Shown here piece by piece: positions 1 to 6,610 of a stretch of 14,823 bases of DNA (position 1 is the first letter of the stretch; every line of letters starts with the position of its first letter). Source of the DNA: Actinomycetes bacterium (GTDB taxonomy: Bacteria > Actinomycetota > Actinomycetes > Actinomycetales > Microbacteriaceae). The stretch lies in contig JAEYVZ010000056.1 in the NCBI GenBank assembly GCA_023431405.1, positions 1 through 14,823 on the forward strand, written 5' to 3'. The position numbers and the translations under genes are program-made. Below the pieces are notes generated by a model. That model was given only the letters and a program-made list of their open reading frames with translations, was not told the origin of the DNA and did not search any database.

Positions 1-262
1 TAAACACGTTGCCCGGCCAGCCGCGGGGCCGGCGGTGCCCCCCGCCCCCGCCGGCCCGAAGACCGGTGCCCCCCAGCTGATCCGGACTTCACAAAACGAC
101 CAGCGTTGGAGTCCCCCATCGGGATGACGTCTGCATCCCCATGCGTTCGTCAGTGGTCGTTCAACGATCAGGAGCGGGCCCTTCCGGGCCTGATACACGC
201 CGGATGAGATTCCTCTCAGGTTTTCGACAGCGTCCACCGCATCCGGGAAAACTCGACGATTC
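1..262. other. Left-edge non-coding stretch
   Basis: No coding region here is supportable; the open frames that enter it are GC-driven shadows of the TPR-CHAT gene. It holds a strong GC hairpin (28-55), an 11-bp direct repeat CGGTGCCCCCC (33-43 and 64-74), and an inverted pair AACGACCA (95-102) / TGGTCGTT (154-161). It also holds a near-palindrome at 154-170 and a small TGAGA/TCTCA hairpin (about 205-218) followed on the plus strand by TTTT. The TPR-CHAT operon ends just to the right, so part of this should be its 3' region. What lies further left is unknown. Confidence 0.5.
28..55. terminator. GC-rich hairpin, possible terminator
   Basis: A perfect 8-bp inverted repeat, GCCGGCGG (28-35) and CCGCCGGC (48-55), with a 12-base loop. 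No clear U-tract follows on either strand; actinobacterial terminators often lack one. It lies about 210 bases past the TPR-CHAT stop codon and could equally end a gene outside the window. The assignment is a guess from structure only. Confidence 0.25.
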
Positions 263-2734
263 TCAGAATCCGGCGCCGTGACATTGGAACGGTGCGGTGA
301 TGCCCGTGCGCGCCTGCGCGCGGGCGAGCGCGACCGCCGGCGCCTCCCCCGCCGCAATCTCCGCATGCACCGCGCCGAGCAGCTCGCACGCGTCGTCGTC
401 GGCGACGATGACCGGCGCGGCGATGACGCAGTCGACACCGGCATGGAGCCACGCACGAGTCATCCCGACCGCCTCTTCCCCCCAGCGCACCGAGGAGCGC
501 CCGACCTCGCACGCCGAGAGGATGACGATCCGCGGCACGGCAGCGATGCGGTCGATGTCGTGGCCGAAGAGCACGCCGTCCTGCAGTTCGAGACCGGAGA
601 AGAGCGGGTTGTCGGCGGCATGCCGTCCGTGGGCGGCGACATGCAGCAGGTCTACCCGTCCGGCCAGGTCGGAGACGGCGCCCACCGTCGCCTCCCCCTC
701 GGTGAGGTGTCGCGGCCGGGTCCAGGCGGCGGCGGCGACCGAGACCTCCTCCGCGCCACGAGCGACCCGCGGGCCTACGGCGAACCCGGCGCTCTCGGGG
801 GCGATCAGCTCCGTGCGCGCCCAGCGCGACGCCGATGCGGCGAGGGTGAACGGACGCCCCACGAGCGCCGGAAGCATGCTCCACGGGATGCCGGCCAGAA
901 GCCCCGGCGTCGTCATCACCAGGCGTCGATCGCCGGCGAGCCTCACGGGCTCGGCCGCGATCGCGCGCGACAGCTCCGCAAGCCGCCTGGTGAGCGATCC
1001 GCGCACGATGTCGGCGAGAGGGCCGGTGCGCACGGTGGCGGTCATGTCGAGGTCGGCGCGCAGCCCGGGAAGGGCACGGCGAGCGGTCTCCCACTCCGGG
1101 AGCGGGACGACACGGGCCTCCTCGGCGGTGACGATGACACAGGTGAGCCCTGCCGAGCCGAACACGTACGAGACCACGGCGGTGTCGGCGTCAAGCCTCC
1201 GCTGCAGGCGGGCGAGGTCGAGACGCTCTTCCACGTCGGCGACGCCGGTGGCGGTCCACTGCCGCTGGCGCACACGGTCTCCGAGGGCGACGGCGCGCGG
1301 ATCGGTCAGCCAGTCGGCATCCGAGAGGTCGGCGCGCAGCATGCGCAGCTCGGCCAGATCGGCGGCGAGATCGGGGTCGTGCGGAGGGCGCAGCGGCACG
1401 ACCTGCTGACTGAGCTGTCGCGCGCGCTCCGCCCACTCCAGCACGTGCTCGGCGGCACCGGAGCGCACCGCCGCGTCGATGCCGATGAGCATGAGGCCCA
1501 TGCCGTGCATCGCGAGGGAGGTCTGCAGGTCGAGACTCCCGTACGACGCGCGCCAGGCGGTGAGCTCCTCGAGACCCGCGGCGGCGAGCCGGCGGGCACG
1601 GGCGGTGTCGTCGGCGGTGAGCGCGCGCTGCGCCCGCACCTCATGTGCGAGGAGGCGCACGTCGAGGGAGGCCGACGGCGACAGCGGCGGGATGCGACCG
1701 GGGCGGCGCCCGGTGCGGGCGCGCCAGAGTTCACGGGTGAGCCGGAGGGCGGCGGCATCGTTGACGAAGCCCGCACGTGAGAGGGTCCGGGCGACGGCGT
1801 CGACCTCGGCGTCGCTCACACGGCGGCGCGCTCCGGCGACGATGCTCGCCGAGCGCACGATCACGCCGCCGGCGAGCCGTGCGCGCAGCCGGATGCCGTG
1901 AGCCCTCGCCGCCCATGGTGCCGACCCGGCGCGAGCGAACCGTCGCGCGGCGGTACGGGCGGTCTCCTCGGCGCGCTCAGGGTCGTGGCGAAGGAGCGAG
2001 GTGGCCAGATGAAGCTCCGCCTGGGCGCGGGCAAGCGGCATCCCGTCGACCCCGAACGCCTCGGCAGCCGTCTCGAGCAGCCGTTCGGCCTCCGTGACCA
2101 GACCCGCATCACGCAGCACCTCGGCCCGGTCGGTGTCGCTGATGGCAGCGTTCACCGCCGACAGGGCCGCGAGGGTCGGACGGGCCAGGGCCATCTCCCG
2201 CATCGCCCGGACGAGGTCGCCGGCCAGCAGAGCGACGTACCCGAGGTTATGGCGCGCTTCCGCGACGTCGGTGGGACTTCCCAGCCGCTGGAAGACGTCG
2301 AGTGCCACCTCCACGTCGGCAGCGCTCGCGGCGATGTCGCGCCGCTGCATGTGCACGACACTCCTGTTCATGCGGAGGTTCGCCACGGCGAGGGGGTCGT
2401 CGGGGATCGTGTCGATCGCGCGCCCCAGCCATTCCAGCCCCTCGTCGAGCCGCCCCTGATGCACGATCACGCTGCCGAGCTGGCCGGCGAGCACCCCGCG
2501 GGTGTGCGGGCGGAGCCCCTCGGCGGCCAGCGCCGCGCGGCACGTGCGCTCCCCCTCGTCGGCGGCGCCGGTCTGCGTCAGCACGTACGCGCGCGTGCCG
2601 ATGATGCGCGCGGCGAGGTCGGGATCTGCCGCGGCCGCAGCCGCCTCGGCGAGCACCGTGCTCGCCTCGGCGTAGCGGCGCTGGTCGCTCAGCTCCCGCC
2701 CCCGCGCATAGAGCTCCTCAGCCGTCGGGGTCAC
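263..2734 (-). CDS. TPR-CHAT cysteine protease
   Basis: A predicted 823-residue soluble protein, last gene of the sigma-protease operon. The first 270 or so residues form tetratricopeptide-like helical pairs (for example around 7-35, 85-110 and 155-185), followed by more helical repeat. The C-terminal CHAT (caspase-like) domain covers about 600-823. It shows the His motif HVAAHG (catalytic His about 702) and the Cys motif LSACEVG (Cys742), then ends in the typical FQCHGAGF. No signal peptide or membrane segment is seen, so it should act in the cytoplasm. In this family the TPR part senses a partner and the CHAT part cleaves a protein; the target here is unknown. The start chosen is GTG at 2734, where the reading frame turns TPR-like. 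GAGGGG abuts it, which is close for a ribosome site, so the start is uncertain. The open frame upstream (to 3010) is a shadow of the S8 gene. The S8 stop is 64 bases upstream, with a 5-bp hairpin at 2776-2790 in the gap. Confidence 0.85.
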   Translation of the reverse strand: MTPTAEELYARGRELSDQRRYAEASTVLAEAAAAAADPDLAARIIGTRAYVLTQTGAADEGERTCRAALAAEGLRPHTRGVLAGQLGSVIVHQGRLDEGLEWLGRAIDTIPDDPLAVANLRMNRSVVHMQRRDIAASAADVEVALDVFQRLGSPTDVAEARHNLGYVALLAGDLVRAMREMALARPTLAALSAVNAAISDTDRAEVLRDAGLVTEAERLLETAAEAFGVDGMPLARAQAELHLATSLLRHDPERAEETARTAARRFARAGSAPWAARAHGIRLRARLAGGVIVRSASIVAGARRRVSDAEVDAVARTLSRAGFVNDAAALRLTRELWRARTGRRPGRIPPLSPSASLDVRLLAHEVRAQRALTADDTARARRLAAAGLEELTAWRASYGSLDLQTSLAMHGMGLMLIGIDAAVRSGAAEHVLEWAERARQLSQQVVPLRPPHDPDLAADLAELRMLRADLSDADWLTDPRAVALGDRVRQRQWTATGVADVEERLDLARLQRRLDADTAVVSYVFGSAGLTCVIVTAEEARVVPLPEWETARRALPGLRADLDMTATVRTGPLADIVRGSLTRRLAELSRAIAAEPVRLAGDRRLVMTTPGLLAGIPWSMLPALVGRPFTLAASASRWARTELIAPESAGFAVGPRVARGAEEVSVAAAAWTRPRHLTEGEATVGAVSDLAGRVDLLHVAAHGRHAADNPLFSGLELQDGVLFGHDIDRIAAVPRIVILSACEVGRSSVRWGEEAVGMTRAWLHAGVDCVIAAPVIVADDDACELLGAVHAEIAAGEAPAVALARAQARTGITAPFQCHGAGF

Positions 2735-2798
2735 CCCCTCAGCATGCCGCCCGAAAGCCGTCTGCGCGAGTTGCGGGCCGCTCTTCGGCCGCGCGCGG

Positions 2799-4475
2799 TC
2801 AGGCCCTCGCCATGACCGCCTTGACCGCGTCGACGGCGGCGGGCACAGCCGTGCCGGGGTCGACGGGGCCCTCGGCGGGCTGGCCGAGCGCCGCCGCGAT
2901 CCGTCCCGCCACGAGCGGCGCGGCGAACGAGGTGCCGCTCCACACCGCGAACCCGCCGCGGAAGTCTTCGGGGCCGATCGTGAGCCGTTCGCGCGCGTAC
3001 TGGTCGTCACGGGCCGAGGCCTGAAGGCCGCCGTAGAAGTCGGGCAGGGTGCTCACGACCGCGGCACCGGTCGCATACGTGCGCACCCACGGACCGACGT
3101 TGGAGAACAGCGCGGTGGTGCGGCAGTCGGGGTTGAGCGCGCCGACCGAGATGTGCGGGGCGCCCGCGTCGGGCAGGATGCCGTTGTCGGAGCCCGGCCA
3201 GTCCCACAGCGATGCGGGGAAGGTGGGCCGGTCGATCGCATCGTTGCCCGCCGAGACGACGACCGTGGTGCCGAGCGCGCGCAGCACCGCGAGCAGGTCG
3301 TAGAGGTCGCGCGAGTAGAGGCCGTCCTGCGGGGTCTCGTGGTAGTAGCCGAGCGACAGGTTGAGGACGTCGATCGGCCGTCCGCCATCGAGCCCGTGCT
3401 GGTAGCGGTACATGAGCACGCCGAGGTCTTCGACGACCTCCAGCAGACGCGACTCCTCGACCATCCCGAGCGCGTCGGCCACCCGCACCGCGAGGATGTC
3501 GGCATCCGGCGCGGCCTGGCGCACGATGCCCGCGATGAACGTTCCGTGTCCGGCCACGTCGTCGAGCTGTCCGTCGAGCGGGCCGTAGAGGTCGGGGTAG
3601 ATCTCGGGATTCGCTTCGTCGTCGAGCCCGACCGGCCGGCCGTCGAGCGTCACGTGCCGGTCGACGATGTCATCGGGGAGCCAGTCGTGGACGCCCGCCC
3701 CCGTGTCGAGCACCGCCACCACGGTGCGGCGGCACCCCTCGGGGACGGCGCTGCGAGCCGGGGCGGGACCGACCCACGCGACCGGCTGACGACCGCCGGA
3801 GCCGTGATCGCCGTACTCGCCGACCGGATTCGTCTTCGTGAACGGGTTCGTCTTGGTGAACGGATTGGTCTTCGTGAACGGGTTCGTCTTGGTGAAGGGG
3901 TTCGTCTTCGTATAGGGGTTCACGCCGATCGGATCCACCGTCAGCACGTGATCGAGCGAGACCCGATCAGCACCCGCCGCCTTCAGGGCCCGCCCCACCT
4001 CCAGCGGGCCGGAGTCGCGGGAGAGCCGGGCCGCCGACAGCGCTTCGCGCCGCACCTGCTGCAGCACCCGCCAGGCGTCGGGAAGCGCCGGGGAGATCCC
4101 CCCACGGGCCTCCTCCGGCGTCGTCAGCTGCACGCGCATCACCCGCGGGGCACCCGGAAGGCCACCCTCGGGAAGGCCCGCCCGTCGCCCCCGGTCGCCG
4201 GCCGCGCCGCGTCGCACCTCGGGCTCAGCGCCCCAGCCGAACGCCTCGGCCGCCGCACGCACGAGACGGAAGGGGCCGGCCTCGAGGTTCTTGTCGTCGG
4301 AGTCGATGCTCACCAGCAGACGGTCGGGCACGTACGCCGTCTGGAACGCCTCGACGCCGTCGAGCGGCTCCGTACCCGGGTCGAGCACGACCGCCGAGAT
4401 CACCGAACCGCGTGCGCGGTCACGCCACGACCAACCCCTGGGCTGCGGCGCCTCCGCACCGACCTGATCCACCAT
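2799..4475 (-). CDS. Subtilisin-like S8 serine protease with NPFTKT repeats
   Basis: A 558-residue subtilase. The triad is visible: Asp257 in VAVLDTGAG, His310 in GHGTFIAG and Ser516 in SGTSFAAP. The oxyanion Asn is about 411 in VSAGND. The catalytic domain spans about 236-535. Residues 1-180 are an N-terminal region I do not recognise; they do not look like a secretion signal (the start is polar, with no hydrophobic core followed by a cleavage site). Between the two parts are five hexapeptides NPYTKT/NPFTKT (186-215), then NPVGEYG and a Gly-rich stretch ending in GGRQPVAWVGP. The ATG at 4475 has GAGAGG seven bases upstream. The gene lies 81 bases after the 154-residue gene and 64 before the TPR-CHAT gene, all one direction, so co-expression is likely. 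The lack of an export signal and the CHAT neighbour suggest intracellular proteolysis, perhaps a cascade. The substrate is unknown. Confidence 0.9.
   Translation of the reverse strand: MVDQVGAEAPQPRGWSWRDRARGSVISAVVLDPGTEPLDGVEAFQTAYVPDRLLVSIDSDDKNLEAGPFRLVRAAAEAFGWGAEPEVRRGAAGDRGRRAGLPEGGLPGAPRVMRVQLTTPEEARGGISPALPDAWRVLQQVRREALSAARLSRDSGPLEVGRALKAAGADRVSLDHVLTVDPIGVNPYTKTNPFTKTNPFTKTNPFTKTNPFTKTNPVGEYGDHGSGGRQPVAWVGPAPARSAVPEGCRRTVVAVLDTGAGVHDWLPDDIVDRHVTLDGRPVGLDDEANPEIYPDLYGPLDGQLDDVAGHGTFIAGIVRQAAPDADILAVRVADALGMVEESRLLEVVEDLGVLMYRYQHGLDGGRPIDVLNLSLGYYHETPQDGLYSRDLYDLLAVLRALGTTVVVSAGNDAIDRPTFPASLWDWPGSDNGILPDAGAPHISVGALNPDCRTTALFSNVGPWVRTYATGAAVVSTLPDFYGGLQASARDDQYARERLTIGPEDFRGGFAVWSGTSFAAPLVAGRIAAALGQPAEGPVDPGTAVPAAVDAVKAVMARA
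3831..3920 (-). repeat. Five 18-bp in-frame units encoding NP(F/Y)TKT
   Basis: Five consecutive 18-bp units inside the S8 gene encode NPYTKT once and NPFTKT four times (residues 186-215). Units differ at third positions (AAC/AAT for Asn, CCC/CCG for Pro, ACC/ACG for Thr) while the peptide stays constant apart from one Phe/Tyr change. This suggests selection at the protein level rather than very recent DNA slippage. The array sits between the N-terminal region and the catalytic domain. Confidence 0.95.
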
Positions 4476-4513
4476 GCGTCATCCTCTCATCGAGCCGCCC
4501 CAGCGGCAGGGTG

Positions 4514-4537
4514 GGATGCCGACGGCATGCGGCATCC
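4514..4537. other. Hairpin upstream of the S8 gene
   Basis: Perfect 7-bp arms GGATGCC (4514-4520) and GGCATCC (4531-4537) with a 10-base loop, in the 81-base gap before the S8 start. The loop holds a second GGCAT (4524-4528) that could pair instead with ATGCC (4516-4520), giving two mutually exclusive stems. It could modulate readthrough or mRNA stability inside the operon. The arms are also the heptamer that is over-represented in this window, so chance recurrence is possible. Confidence 0.4.
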
Positions 4538-4556
4538 GAGAATCGGGCGAGGCCGG

Positions 4557-5021
4557 TCACACCTCGAAACGAGGAGTCCGCAACTCGGTCGGAGACGCCT
4601 CATCCGCGGTCGCCTCCAGGACCACCCTCAGCCGCGTCATCCCCGAAGGGATCTCCTCGAAGGCGAAGCGCCCGCGGTCAGACGTCGCCGTCCACGAGCG
4701 CTCCTGCTGCTCGAGCTCCACCGACCGGGCGGGTGCATCGACCCACCCGTCGAGACGGTGCAGGCCGGAGCCCGACGGCACGACATGGACGAGCACGCTC
4801 GTGACGCCGTCGCTGAACTGCAGGGTCAGCGCATTGGCCTCGCCGCGGACGGCGGCGAGCTCCGAATGCGACACGAGCGTCAGGAGCGCGTACTCACGCG
4901 AGAGGTCGGCGCTGGCGACAGCGGCCACCATCCGGTCGACCATGTCGGCGGGCATCGGATCGATGTGCTCCCAGACCCGTCGGAGGGTCTGGAACATCGC
5001 GGCGTCGGTGTCAACGGTCAT
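4557..5021 (-). CDS. Sigma-operon protein of unknown function (154 aa)
   Basis: I do not recognise this as a named family. The N-terminal part (about 8-60) looks helical, with a DPMPADMVDRM segment. The rest (about 62-152) alternates in a beta-rich pattern, with RLDGWVDAP near 89-97 and a TSDRGRFAFEEIP stretch near 113-125, reminiscent of small beta-sandwich or carboxypeptidase-regulatory-like domains. It has no cysteine, no zinc anti-sigma (HxxxCxxC) motif, no signal peptide and no membrane segment. The start at 5021 is well supported: AGGAGA lies five bases upstream. The gene overlaps the end of the sigma gene by 11 bases, which suggests translational coupling and matched amounts. From position alone it could be a sigma regulator, an adaptor, or a substrate of the two downstream proteases; none of these is shown by the sequence. 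Confidence 0.8.
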   Translation of the reverse strand: MTVDTDAAMFQTLRRVWEHIDPMPADMVDRMVAAVASADLSREYALLTLVSHSELAAVRGEANALTLQFSDGVTSVLVHVVPSGSGLHRLDGWVDAPARSVELEQQERSWTATSDRGRFAFEEIPSGMTRLRVVLEATADEASPTELRTPRFEV

Positions 5022-5652
5022 CGGCGTCTCCTGTCCAGCCATCAGCGGCGAGCCGGGCCCGCAGCTTCCCCAGGCATCGCTGCCTGGTGGGTCCGATCGA
5101 TCCGATCGGCATCGAAAGGTCTTGCGCGATCCGCGCATAGTCGGGGCGATCCTCGAACGCGACGATGCGCAGCAGCCGGCGGCAGCGCTCGTCGAGGACC
5201 TTCACGGCCCGCCACAGACGGCTCTCGCTGTCGGCGAGCTCGGCCCGCGCCTCGGCCGACACCTCTGCCGGAAGATGCGTCTCGAGATCGGCGTCGTCGA
5301 CCGCCCGCACCCGCTGGTGGGCCTTCGCCGCGCGCCAGGCCTCCCGGCGCGCGCACGTCGTGAGCCACCCCGCCACCGCACGCTCATCCGAGATGGTGTC
5401 GTGGCGGCGCACGAGGGTCATCCACGTCGTCTGCACGACATCCTCGGCCAGGGAGCGTTCGAGCCCGTATGCACGCACCACGTGCCACAGCACGGGCGTC
5501 ATCCCCCGAACGAGATCGTCCATGGCGCGCGCGTCACCCTCGCGCCAGCGCGAGAAGGCGCTGGCGGCCCGGTCCCAGACGGAGGGCTCGCCGACGGCCC
5601 GCCCGTCGTCGTCCGATTCGTCCCGCACGTGCGACGGGTCGGCATCAGTCAT
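5011..5652 (-). CDS. ECF-type RNA polymerase sigma factor
   Basis: A 213-residue sigma-70 family protein with only regions 2 and 4, as in ECF sigma factors. Region 2 is about residues 40-110, with AEDVVQTTWMTLVRR and then ERAVAGWLTTCARREAWR. Region 4 is about 145-203, with the helix-turn-helix DYARIAQDLSMPIGSIGPTR followed by RCLGKLRARL. It should direct core RNA polymerase to a small regulon, often including its own operon. It is the first gene of the sigma-small protein-S8-CHAT operon. No zinc anti-sigma partner is visible nearby. The start is uncertain: ATG 5652 has only a weak GGGCGG upstream; ATG 5661 and GTG 5670 are in frame. TAGATT (5671-5676, minus strand) lies nine bases before ATG 5661, so a leaderless message from there is possible. 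Confidence 0.9.
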   Translation of the reverse strand: MTDADPSHVRDESDDDGRAVGEPSVWDRAASAFSRWREGDARAMDDLVRGMTPVLWHVVRAYGLERSLAEDVVQTTWMTLVRRHDTISDERAVAGWLTTCARREAWRAAKAHQRVRAVDDADLETHLPAEVSAEARAELADSESRLWRAVKVLDERCRRLLRIVAFEDRPDYARIAQDLSMPIGSIGPTRQRCLGKLRARLAADGWTGDADDR

Positions 5653-5730
5653 ACCGCCCATTGTGGCCACAATCTAAGGAGCGGACCAGGCCCTTTCTGA
5701 TACGTCGCCGCGTGTCACGGTCCTCGCGTC

Positions 5731-5744
5731 GGGAGGCGCCTCCC
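5731..5744. promoter_or_regulatory. Perfect 14-bp palindrome, candidate operator
   Basis: GGGAGGCGCCTCCC is perfectly self-complementary and sits in the divergent gap between the sigma operon and the amidotransferase gene. It lies four bases upstream of the amidotransferase -10 box, over its expected spacer and -35 region, so a protein bound here would block that promoter. It is also upstream of the sigma operon. No bound protein can be named. Confidence 0.4.
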
Positions 5745-5747
5745 ACC

Positions 5748-5753
5748 TAGAAT
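5748..5753 (+). promoter_or_regulatory. -10 box of a leaderless promoter
   Basis: TAGAAT fits the actinobacterial TANNNT -10 consensus and is followed by seven bases and then the ATG at 5761. That spacing puts the transcription start at or next to the A of ATG, so the message would have no leader or ribosome site. No convincing -35 hexamer is seen. Confidence 0.65.
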
Positions 5754-5760
5754 CGGGGCC

Positions 5761-6486
5761 ATGCGCCCGCTCGTCTACCTCTGCGTCCGCCCGCAGCAGG
5801 GCGCCGGCGCCGCCGAATACGAGTCGTTCCGCCTCGCGATGGGGCTCGATGAGACGTCGCTCGAGCGCTGGGACCTCGTGCGGGAGCCGCTCCCTCACGA
5901 TGCCGACGAGCGCTGGCGGGGATTCGTCGTGGGCGGCAGCCCGTTCAACGTCACCGATCCCGAGTCCACCAAGACCGAGGTGCAGCGACGACTCGAATCC
6001 GACCTCGCGCGCGTCGCAGACGCAGCGGCGGCAGGGCGCACAGCCGCCCTCTTCACCTGCTACGGCATCGGTGTGGCCACGCGTACGCTCGGCGGCGACG
6101 TCACCCGCGGCTACCCGGAAGACACGGGCCCCACCGTCGTATCGCTCACGCCTGACGCGGCGCACGACCCCCTGTTCGGAGGGCTCGCCGACACCTTCTC
6201 CGCGCTGACGGCCCACAAGGAGGGCACGCACACCCTCCCGACCGGCGCCGTGCTGCTGGCCACCAACGACGCCTGCCCCGTACAGGCCTACCGGGTGGGC
6301 GACCGTCTGTACGCGACCCAGTTCCACCCCGAGCCGACGGGCCGCGCCTTCACGGAGCGGATGGCGGTGTACCGCGACGACGGTTACTTCGCGGCATCCG
6401 ACTTCGATGCGATCGCGGCGCGCGTGCTCGCCGCCTCGCTCACCGAACCCGCGCGCATCCTCCGCGGCTTCGCCCAGCTCTTCTGA
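5761..6486 (+). CDS. Class I glutamine amidotransferase domain protein
   Basis: A 241-residue stand-alone GATase1 protein similar in layout to the amidotransferase half of GMP synthase. The triad is visible: Cys100 in the nucleophile elbow FTCYGIG, His189 and Glu191 in QFHPEP. An oxyanion-type glycine stretch, VVGGSPFNV, lies near 56-64. There is no fused ATP-pyrophosphatase or synthetase domain and no partner gene beside it, so the ammonia acceptor or alternative substrate is unknown. Some stand-alone members are gamma-glutamyl hydrolases or peptidases instead. The ATG follows a TAGAAT box by seven bases, consistent with leaderless translation. It is divergent from the sigma-protease operon and convergent with xylB, so it is probably a single-gene unit. 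Confidence 0.85.
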   Translation: MRPLVYLCVRPQQGAGAAEYESFRLAMGLDETSLERWDLVREPLPHDADERWRGFVVGGSPFNVTDPESTKTEVQRRLESDLARVADAAAAGRTAALFTCYGIGVATRTLGGDVTRGYPEDTGPTVVSLTPDAAHDPLFGGLADTFSALTAHKEGTHTLPTGAVLLATNDACPVQAYRVGDRLYATQFHPEPTGRAFTERMAVYRDDGYFAASDFDAIAARVLAASLTEPARILRGFAQLF

Positions 6487-6512
6487 CCCCCGTCCGTCGG
6501 CGACACGGAGCC

Positions 6513-6597
6513 GGCAGAACTCCTGCAATCCGCTGCGCGGGGCCGGCGCGCGACGGCGTGTCGGCCGCCCGGTCGCACCGTCTGCAGGAGTTGCGCC
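6513..6597. repeat. Palindromic intergenic repeat, copy 1
   Basis: An inverted repeat of about 85 bp with a perfect 10-bp core pair AACTCCTGCA (6518-6527) and TGCAGGAGTT (6583-6592). GGC and GCC extend the arms symmetrically (6513-6515, 6595-6597). The inner part has a second pair GGCCG/CGGCC (6541-6545, 6562-6566). It fills the convergent gap between the amidotransferase gene and xylB and could act as a terminator for both. A related element of similar size lies at 10413-10492. Confidence 0.75.
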
Positions 6598-6610
6598 GCG
6601 GGCGCGGGCC

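Noticed and set aside
2735..3010. N-terminal extension of the TPR-CHAT protein by 92 residues
   Set aside because: The extension overlaps the S8 gene in another frame and has shadow composition (Arg/Ser/Pro-rich); TPR-like sequence begins at the GTG at 2734.
3831..3920. Short CRISPR-like array
   Set aside because: The 18-bp units are contiguous, without spacers, and are in frame within the protease gene.
4557..5021. Gasdermin or other pore-forming effector
   Set aside because: The protein is short, has no hydrophobic or membrane-active segment, and no C-terminal inhibitory tail is visible.
3153..5363. Long plus-strand open frame (736 codons) opposite the sigma/S8 genes
   Set aside because: It runs antisense to genes with clear catalytic motifs, is rich in Arg/Pro/His from GC-rich third positions, and has no recognisable domain. 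The same holds for the plus-strand frames at 278-1780, 1898-2815, 6407-8176, 7446-9503 and 12022-13089.
263..5652. Type III-E CRISPR (Craspase) locus
   Set aside because: Only the TPR-CHAT, sigma and small-protein arrangement is similar; there is no gRAMP effector, no Cas1 and no CRISPR array in the window.
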